This document shows, in pieces, positions 5,748-11,810 of a DNA stretch of 11,810 bases (positions are counted from its first letter, which is position 1; every line of letters starts with the position of its first letter). The notes under the pieces are model-generated. The model worked only from the letters and a program-made list of their open reading frames with translations. It was not told where the DNA came from and did no database searches. Origin of the DNA: Bacteroidia bacterium (GTDB taxonomy: Bacteria > Bacteroidota > Bacteroidia > B-17B0 > Aurantibacillaceae); assembly GCA_014379485.1 (NCBI GenBank), contig JACMLS010000080.1, forward strand, positions 1 to 11,810. Reading direction: 5' to 3'. The position numbers and the translations under genes are program-made.

Positions 5748-8186
5748 CTAAGGTCTTATCATAATAGGTTGCGGTGAGGGTGCTTGTGTAATAGAACCAA
5801 GGCCTTCTGCAGCAAGTTTGTGATCTGGTTTAACCGCGAGGCATTTTTTAAAGTAGAAAGCAGCAGAATCTGCATTACCCATGGCGTGGAATGCGCCGCC
5901 CATGTTATAAAGCGTTTCAGGATTATTGGGTTGCAACCAAACCGCTTTGCGCATAAAACCTATTGCTGCGTTATAATCTTTTGCTTTTCCTTTTTCATAC
6001 GCTTCTGCCATTAATCGCGGTACAAGTACCCCATAGTAAATATTCAGGTAAGGATTCGTTGGATATAAGGTCTCTGCTCTTTTCCAGGTAATAGCAGAAC
6101 TGTCAAGCATATCTAATTTGTAGTAGGCCAATCCTAAATTCAAATATCCGTTTACGTAAGTTGGATGAAGATCGAGCGCGTGTCTCAGATAATTTTTTCC
6201 TTTAATTAAAAATTCTTTTTGCTTTGGTCCGGCATTTATAGGAAGTTCTGATTTATCTATTGAACGTGCGCCTGCATTACCTAACACCAACACAGAGTTT
6301 GGAACCGTTTCTACATCGTGACAGAAAAGTGTAATATCATTTTTCCAATCGTAATTACGCGTCCAGGTTTTGTAGCAGGCGGGTACAAGAATTGCAACGG
6401 TTGCTGCAAGTACAATAACTCTCTGTGTTACCTTGTTTTTTATCAGCGCTCCAAGCCCATCTGTAAAAAGCCAGGCAAGAAAAATTGCAACTCCCAATGA
6501 AGAATGAAAAACAAGTCGCTCACCCATGGTAGCACCAATATCAAACAAAATATTGCCCACCATAAATAAATTAGCGAAATAGAACAACAGGGCAAATGCA
6601 AGTGGTTTGCGTTTGAAAAATAAAACTACAGCAAGCACTGCAAGGCCAATGTTCAGGAACAGAGAGAGCCACACTTCCCAATCAGTGAAATGCTTGAACG
6701 GAATTGTATTGAAGGAATAATCTGAACTAAGCGGATGAGGAAAAAATTGCAGGCTAAGATACTTCAGAAGGACAAAAAATTTGGTTGCGTATAAACTCGC
6801 AATATCTCTTTTCCATCCCAATTCAGCATTATCTGTCATGATTGGCAAATACGGATTATTCAACACTTCGGTGTCAGGCACGCCGGGGTTAATTGTTACC
6901 GAGGAGAAACGCGCTACTATGTAAATAAAGGTCCAGAAAACCAATATCCCCATTACTTTCCAATAATTGCCTGCGGGTATATTTTTTCTGAAGAGCCAGA
7001 TGCTCATTGGCGCAAGGAGTAAAAGCGTAAAAGCATATTCTTTAGAGAGCCATGCAAGCCAGTACATTAAACCCGCCATTAAAAGACTGGAAGTGTTGTC
7101 GTTCTTTATCAATTTAAAAACCCTGATAAGTGCAATGATCATAACAGGAAGCAGGCCAAGGAAAGATAATTTTTGATGGTAACAGAAGAAAGTAACCGCA
7201 AGGGCTACAGAAGCCTGTAGAATGTTGTTGGAAGGTTTATTGTCTATGAACCTGAAAATATAAATGAGCGTAAGGCAAATGAACATAATAGAAAAGATCT
7301 CATCGCGGCTTTTTACGTTTGCTATTACTTCTGTATGAATGGGGTGTATAGCAAATAAAAGTGTTGCCAGAAAAGCAAGATCATGGTTGCCTTTAAATAA
7401 ATAATCTTTAAGAAGGCTGAACAAAATAAGAATGGCGAGCATGTAAAACAACACGTTATTAAAATGCCGCATCATATGCCCTTCCACTTCGCAATCTTTA
7501 TCGTTTACATTTCCATCCTGGTTAATGTCTTCTACGTAAAGAGGAAGGCCTTTTTCTTTTAACCCGGCCGGTTTTGTTTTAAAGGTGTCTATCTGAAAAA
7601 CCGGAACCATTTTACCGGTAACCGGATCAAGTCTTTTAAGCGTGTCTCTGTATAAATTATGGTTTTTATCCCAGCACTCGGCGCATTCCGCATCTTCAGG
7701 TAATTTGTCGTTGTTCTTATCGGTCCACCAGTTTACTTCGGCTTCATCTATTATGTTATTCCGGTTGGTGTCTGTGTATTTTGCAAAATATCCGGTTTTA
7801 TAAGTTCCGATAATTTCCTGTTCTACAGCAAAACTCACAACGCTCAACGGGCGGTAACGACCACCTTTCAGCTGATCTTCTGCATTCATTTGCCTGTAAA
7901 AACTGTAGTAGGAATCTTTGGTCATGATCCCTTTAATTCCTTTAAGTCCACGCAGCACAAATTCGTTTTTCTGTATGATGATGCCGTCGTCAAGGGCGTT
8001 CTCATTCCAGATAGAATTAAAATAAATGCCTGCGCTTATAAGGCCGAGGATGATATAGGGAATCCAATGATTAGCGAACGGAAAAAAACGATAATTAGGT
8101 GTTTCTATTATTGGAGCTGCAACGGTTTTTTTTTGAACAGCCGGAGCAACGGTTTTTTTTTGCGGAATATTTTTCTGTTTAGCCAT
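5748..8186 (-). CDS. TMTC-like GT-C membrane protein with EF-hand-like loops and C-terminal TPRs
   Basis: This 812-residue protein resembles TMTC/DUF1736-type GT-C glycosyltransferases. A Lys-rich cytoplasmic tail (1-40) precedes a first helix at about 41-57. The first extracytoplasmic loop starts with NENALDDGIII, where D66-D67 fit the acidic pair of GT-C enzymes, and contains GGRYRPLSVVSF (108-119). Unusually, this loop also holds three EF-hand-like calcium loops: 139-150 (DTNRNNIIDEAE), 156-167 and 220-231 (DINQDGNVNDKD). Family motifs follow: FAIHPIHTEVIANVKSRDE at 278-296 and MGERLVFHSSLG at 554-565. About twelve further helices run to about 603. Residues about 655-800 contain TPRs, for instance VNGYLNLGLAYYKLDMLDSSAITWKRA and PETLYNMGGAFHAMGNADSAAFYFKK. 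Transfer of a sugar from a polyprenyl-phosphate donor is a family-level inference; acceptor unknown. Two nine-A tracts lie within codons 9-21. The TauE gene follows after 29 bases. Confidence 0.85.
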   Translation of the reverse strand: MAKQKNIPQKKTVAPAVQKKTVAAPIIETPNYRFFPFANHWIPYIILGLISAGIYFNSIWNENALDDGIIIQKNEFVLRGLKGIKGIMTKDSYYSFYRQMNAEDQLKGGRYRPLSVVSFAVEQEIIGTYKTGYFAKYTDTNRNNIIDEAEVNWWTDKNNDKLPEDAECAECWDKNHNLYRDTLKRLDPVTGKMVPVFQIDTFKTKPAGLKEKGLPLYVEDINQDGNVNDKDCEVEGHMMRHFNNVLFYMLAILILFSLLKDYLFKGNHDLAFLATLLFAIHPIHTEVIANVKSRDEIFSIMFICLTLIYIFRFIDNKPSNNILQASVALAVTFFCYHQKLSFLGLLPVMIIALIRVFKLIKNDNTSSLLMAGLMYWLAWLSKEYAFTLLLLAPMSIWLFRKNIPAGNYWKVMGILVFWTFIYIVARFSSVTINPGVPDTEVLNNPYLPIMTDNAELGWKRDIASLYATKFFVLLKYLSLQFFPHPLSSDYSFNTIPFKHFTDWEVWLSLFLNIGLAVLAVVLFFKRKPLAFALLFYFANLFMVGNILFDIGATMGERLVFHSSLGVAIFLAWLFTDGLGALIKNKVTQRVIVLAATVAILVPACYKTWTRNYDWKNDITLFCHDVETVPNSVLVLGNAGARSIDKSELPINAGPKQKEFLIKGKNYLRHALDLHPTYVNGYLNLGLAYYKLDMLDSSAITWKRAETLYPTNPYLNIYYGVLVPRLMAEAYEKGKAKDYNAAIGFMRKAVWLQPNNPETLYNMGGAFHAMGNADSAAFYFKKCLAVKPDHKLAAEGLGSITQAPSPQPIMIRP

Positions 8187-8357
8187 TATTACACTATTTC
8201 AGGCAGGTGTTTTGGGAATCTTTTGCAAGAGAGTTTTGAATCATTCTTGTATCTTTGAAATAATATTGGCATTTTAGGAAATAGTATGCGAATATATTGA
8301 AAAGCTTCGAATAAAACGAAGGGATTCTGGCAATATTTTTGCGGTAAATTTTTCATA
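8187..8357. promoter_or_regulatory. Divergent intergenic region of the TMTC-like and kinase genes
   Basis: These 171 bases separate two divergent membrane-protein genes. On the plus strand two exact TAnnTTTG matches occur: TATCTTTG (8250-8257) and TATTTTTG (8334-8341). The second would start transcription near 8347 and leave a leader of about ten bases before the TTG at 8358. Neither has a TTG element at the usual distance of about 18-20 bases. On the minus strand no exact match was found. The calls rest on motif inspection. Confidence 0.35.
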
Positions 8358-11300
8358 TTGAAACAGGAAGAAAAAAAAACGAGGGTTCGGCAGGTCTTTT
8401 TATCAGCGTTGCCGTTACTTTCTATTCTGCTGGTCTTAATGATCCTGGGCTTTTTAAATGATTCTCCCGTATCAAAATACATTTCTTCTTTTCAGAAAAA
8501 ACTTCACAAGCTCGAAATTCAGGCCAAAAACGGCTTAGATGAAATAGCGGGTTCTGATAAAAAAGGAAGTTCGGGCACCCTTTTCAGGGAAAAAGAAAAA
8601 GAATTTGAAAACCTCTATAGTACAACCGGAATTGTTTACTTAGTTTATGAAAACGACAGTCTTATTTTCTGGAGCGACCACTCGCCTGCAGTAGAAAATT
8701 ACCGCAAAGAAATTTGTTTGGATAATTCGCTTGCCAAATTAAGAAACGGCTGGTATGAAGTGATCAAACATCCGTCTAACTTAACCAGCACGCGGAATTA
8801 TATCGCGCTAATCTTATTAAAAAATGAATACCAGTATCAGAACAAATACCTCAATAATTTTTTTCCTGACTGGTTTGCAATGCCTAAAACCGCTGCGCTT
8901 GAAGAGTTTTCAGGAAAGAATGATCCCGATAGCTATCGGGAGGCGGTAAAAACAGTGGAAGGTCAAAATCTTTTTGAATTAAAAATTGACGCGCACGACA
9001 TACCTTTTACCGGAATTGATTACGGAATTGCGTGCTGCTGGTTGTTGTTTTTTATTTTACTTATCAATTTTCTGAAGAAAGAATGTTTTCGTTTTGAAGA
9101 AACATTTTCTGCAAACACTTTGTTCTTTGTTTTTGCCGGCTCTGTTCTTGCATTAAGATTTTTAATGATACTGGATCATTTTCCGGAAGTGTTTTACAGA
9201 ACTCCCTTGTATGATGCCTCGGTTTTTGGAAACGCAGACTCTTTCTGGTTCGGTTACCTGGGCGATATTCTAATAAACGCCTCGCTTACATTTTACCTTG
9301 CACTTGTTTTTCAAAAAAGAGTTGAATTAAGAAAAACTACTTTTAAAAATTTTATGACCAGTGCCGGTGCTGGTTTTGCTTTTCTCATCCTGTTCTCGCA
9401 TGTTATCAATTCTCTTATTGCAAGCATGGTACAGAATTCTCATATCTCTTTCCGCATCAGCGATCTTTTTTCACTAAGTGTTTACAGTTATACCGGTTTT
9501 GTTGGTGTGGGTATTTTGTTTTTCTCGTATTATATTTTTGCAAATAAGATCATTGCAGAACTGATCCGCTTTAAAAAACATCTCAGGTATTTTTTAGTTT
9601 GTATTCCCCTTATTTTCGGTCTTTCGCTCTTGTATTCGTTTTTTGCAGGCGGTGTGGATTGGATTAAGATTTGCTGGCCGTTTGCCATTTTTTTCTGCGC
9701 TTATATTTTAAATATCCGCAAGCGATCATATTCTTTTTCATACGGTCTGGCCTTTATTATCTGTTTCAGCATAGTAAGTACGCATTTGTTTTTGCGGGAG
9801 GAAGAGCAGAAAGAGATTGGTTTGCGTAAAGTGTATGCAGAGCGCCTGAGCAATCAACAGGACGATGTTGCTGAAAATCTTTTTGTAGACATTACAAAAA
9901 AAATTGCGCTGGATAATAAGCTCAAAACAATGGTTTTTTCTCCGCCGGTAAGTTCGCTTGATCTTGAGCAGAGAATACGACAGGTGTACCTGAGTGGTTA
10001 TTGGGAGCGTTTTGACATTCTCATTTCGGTAGTTGACAGTGCTTGCATTCCATTAATAAAAATGGTAGATCCTGTTCATGGCAACAATTCTTATTTCGAT
10101 CAGCAAATCGAAAATAAAGGTGTGGCCACTATTTGTAAAGATCTTTTTTTTATTGAGAATTTAAAAGACCGCACCCGTTATATAGCCAAAATAAAAATAG
10201 AAGCACCCGCAGGAATAAATAGAAAACCTGCATTGCTTTATATTGAAATGGAACCAAAGTTAATTCCTGACATAATCGGTTACCCGGAATTGCTGCTCGA
10301 TAAATCTGTAAAAACGAATAACCAGTTAAGCGATTATTCTTACGCAGTGTATAAGAACGGCAAACTGATTACGCGTTCGGGTAAATATGCCTATGAAAAA
10401 ACGTATAGCTGGCCGCTTGGTCGAGATTCTTATTTTTTAGAACTGGCAGAAAACAATTTTCATCACCTCATTTATTCTGTAGATTACACAAGGGTTGTGT
10501 TGAGCATGCAACAAAATACTGTGCGTGGTGCATTTACAACCAATTCGTATTTCTTTGCTTTTTTCAGTTTAATGTTGCTCATATTTTTATTTATAAGAGA
10601 AACTGTTGCCCGCAGGAGGTTGATGAATACTTCGCTGAATGCACGCATACAGTTGTTACTGGTTATGGTGGTACTCATCTCACTGCTGGCATTCGGCATC
10701 GGAACTTTTGTATTTGTAAAAAATCAGTTCGAAGCTCAGAATATAGAGACACTTAACCAGCGCACTAAATCTGTGCTCGTTGAGTTGAATGGAAAATTCG
10801 GAGAGCTGGATGGTTTTTCTGAGAATTATAAAGACTGGTCATCACACATGCTCAAAAAATTATCTAACGTTTTTCTAACAGATATTACCTTATATGATCT
10901 TAAGGGAAATTTGTATGCGTCTTCTCAGCCGCGCATGTTTGAAGAAGGTATTGTTTCTAAAAAAATGAATCCCCGCGCTTTCCGCAGCGTAGTGAGTACT
11001 GAAATTTCTGACCTTGTGCTGAAAGAGAATGTTGGCAATCTGCAATATTATTCTTCCTATCAACCGTTTTATAACAAGCAAGGCATATTAATGGCCTATC
11101 TTAACTTGCCCTATTTTGCAAAACAGAGCGAGCAGGAAAAAGAAATTTCTCTTTATATAACTGCACTCATCAATGTGTACGTAATACTTTTTGCGTTCTC
11201 AACAATTGCAGCCTTGTTTATTTCTAACCTTGTTACCAAACCTTTACGCATCATTCAGCAGCGTTTCAGTAAAATAAAATTCGGAAAAGCGAATGAACCC

Positions 11301-11810
11301 ATTGAGTGGAAAGAAAAAGATGAAATAGGAAGTTTGGTCAACGAGTACAATAAAATGATTGCAGAGCTGGAAGAGAGTGCTGAAAAGCTCGCAAAGTCAG
11401 AACGTGAAAGCGCCTGGAGAGAAATGGCAAAACAAGTAGCGCATGAAATAAAAAATCCGCTTACACCAATGAAACTGAGCATACAGCATTTGCAAAGAAC
11501 AATTGCTGATTCTGATCCGGAAGAATTAAAAGAAAAAGTGCGCAAACTTTCTGCCATGCTTATTGAGCAAATAGAAACGTTATCAAACATTGCATCTGAG
11601 TTTTCTGCCTTCGCAAAAATGCCTAAAGCCGTTATGGAAGAAATAAAAATTTCTGAATTGGTTGAAGCAGCAGTACAGTTGTTTAAAGAAACAGAGAACG
11701 CAGAAATAATTTTTAAAGATAAAACAGACGGAAAAATTTTAGTAAAAGCAGACAAAGACCAGTGCAATCGTGTATTCACCAACCTTATTAAGAATGGAAT
11801 TCAGGCAATT
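8358..11810 (+). CDS. NtrY-like membrane sensor histidine kinase (3' partial, TTG start)
   Basis: A single frame stays open for 1,151 codons to the window edge. Residues 1-12 are basic, then a helix at about 13-33 leads to an extracytoplasmic region (34-220). About eight helices follow between 222 and 480, then a soluble segment (481-730), helices at 731-748 and 765-790, a second sensor segment (791-933), a helix at 934-956, and HAMP (about 956-1008, with DEIGSLVNEYNKM). The phospho-acceptor box AWREMAKQVAHEIKNPLTPM has its His at 1029, and NLIKNGIQAI at the very end opens the ATPase N box (N1146). The H box and FSAFAKMPK resemble NtrY. The remaining ATPase motifs lie outside. The start is probably TTG at 8358: a TGA lies at 8298-8300, no ATG or GTG intervenes, and the first in-frame ATG falls inside helix 1. 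DPDSYRE (189-195) is encoded by the palindromic repeat. No response regulator is in the window. Confidence 0.88.
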   Translation, partial: MKQEEKKTRVRQVFLSALPLLSILLVLMILGFLNDSPVSKYISSFQKKLHKLEIQAKNGLDEIAGSDKKGSSGTLFREKEKEFENLYSTTGIVYLVYENDSLIFWSDHSPAVENYRKEICLDNSLAKLRNGWYEVIKHPSNLTSTRNYIALILLKNEYQYQNKYLNNFFPDWFAMPKTAALEEFSGKNDPDSYREAVKTVEGQNLFELKIDAHDIPFTGIDYGIACCWLLFFILLINFLKKECFRFEETFSANTLFFVFAGSVLALRFLMILDHFPEVFYRTPLYDASVFGNADSFWFGYLGDILINASLTFYLALVFQKRVELRKTTFKNFMTSAGAGFAFLILFSHVINSLIASMVQNSHISFRISDLFSLSVYSYTGFVGVGILFFSYYIFANKIIAELIRFKKHLRYFLVCIPLIFGLSLLYSFFAGGVDWIKICWPFAIFFCAYILNIRKRSYSFSYGLAFIICFSIVSTHLFLREEEQKEIGLRKVYAERLSNQQDDVAENLFVDITKKIALDNKLKTMVFSPPVSSLDLEQRIRQVYLSGYWERFDILISVVDSACIPLIKMVDPVHGNNSYFDQQIENKGVATICKDLFFIENLKDRTRYIAKIKIEAPAGINRKPALLYIEMEPKLIPDIIGYPELLLDKSVKTNNQLSDYSYAVYKNGKLITRSGKYAYEKTYSWPLGRDSYFLELAENNFHHLIYSVDYTRVVLSMQQNTVRGAFTTNSYFFAFFSLMLLIFLFIRETVARRRLMNTSLNARIQLLLVMVVLISLLAFGIGTFVFVKNQFEAQNIETLNQRTKSVLVELNGKFGELDGFSENYKDWSSHMLKKLSNVFLTDITLYDLKGNLYASSQPRMFEEGIVSKKMNPRAFRSVVSTEISDLVLKENVGNLQYYSSYQPFYNKQGILMAYLNLPYFAKQSEQEKEISLYITALINVYVILFAFSTIAALFISNLVTKPLRIIQQRFSKIKFGKANEPIEWKEKDEIGSLVNEYNKMIAELEESAEKLAKSERESAWREMAKQVAHEIKNPLTPMKLSIQHLQRTIADSDPEELKEKVRKLSAMLIEQIETLSNIASEFSAFAKMPKAVMEEIKISELVEAAVQLFKETENAEIIFKDKTDGKILVKADKDQCNRVFTNLIKNGIQAI
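8922..8941. repeat. Palindromic repeat element inside the kinase gene
   Basis: GATCCCGATAGCTATCGGGA, containing the perfect 18-base palindrome at 8924-8941, is identical over 20 bases to the element in hisB. It is read in the same frame and encodes DPDSYR, here in the extracytoplasmic segment ahead of the second helix of the kinase. Confidence 0.85.

Noticed and set aside
8189..8482. 97-codon minus-strand frame between the TMTC-like and kinase genes
   Set aside because: It overlaps the start and first helix of the kinase on the other strand, shows no recognisable domain, and the overlapping kinase frame is clearly coding.
10484..11782. Minus-strand frames, one 175 codons long, opposite the kinase
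   Set aside because: They mirror the conserved HAMP and histidine-kinase coding region; the Ser/Phe-rich composition is typical of antisense reading of such genes.

Overview
The window looks like a chromosomal segment of a member of the Bacteroidota (Bacteroidetes); the class cannot be fixed from it. The grounds are AT-rich DNA with Lys/Asn-rich proteins, start codons without Shine-Dalgarno sequences, several matches to the Bacteroidetes -7 promoter element TAnnTTTG, a DUF4476 protein, and a fused HisB of the Bacteroidetes type. There are no rRNA, tRNA, CRISPR or transposase genes.

Layout. Bases 2-688 are the 3' part of a Thr/Asn/Gly-rich protein ending in DUF4476. From 691 to 1423 lies a compact unit: a freestanding S23-type four-helix-bundle gene (928-1296) with its own promoter candidate and a terminator on each side, bracketed by inverted copies of a GTATAAG-rich repeat. 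On the minus strand follow a DUF805 membrane protein (1456-1812) and bifunctional hisB (1881-3014). Divergent from hisB is a WYL-type transcription regulator (3186-4103), then a DUF1801/YdeI-OmdA protein (4221-4844). Convergent to these on the minus strand are a TauE/SafE permease (4948-5718, interrupted by an in-frame TAG at codon 6) and, 29 bases upstream of it, a large GT-C/TMTC-like membrane protein with TPRs and EF-hand-like loops (5748-8186). Divergent from that, a very large NtrY-like membrane histidine kinase starts at a probable TTG codon (8358) and runs open off the end of the window; no complete ORF marks it because its stop lies outside.

These are mostly independent housekeeping and membrane genes rather than one pathway: hisB stands without other his genes, and the kinase has no visible response regulator (one could lie beyond the window). 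Probable transcription units are TMTC-like gene to TauE (29-base gap) and possibly hisB to DUF805 (68-base gap).

The signals most worth following are: (1) the S23 gene inside an inverted-repeat bracket; (2) a 20-base identical palindromic element inserted in the same reading frame in both hisB and the kinase gene, adding the peptide DPDSYR to two unrelated proteins; (3) the amber codon in the TauE gene; (4) three EF-hand-like loops in the first extracytoplasmic loop of the GT-C-like protein; (5) three nine-A tracts near the starts of the two divergent membrane genes.
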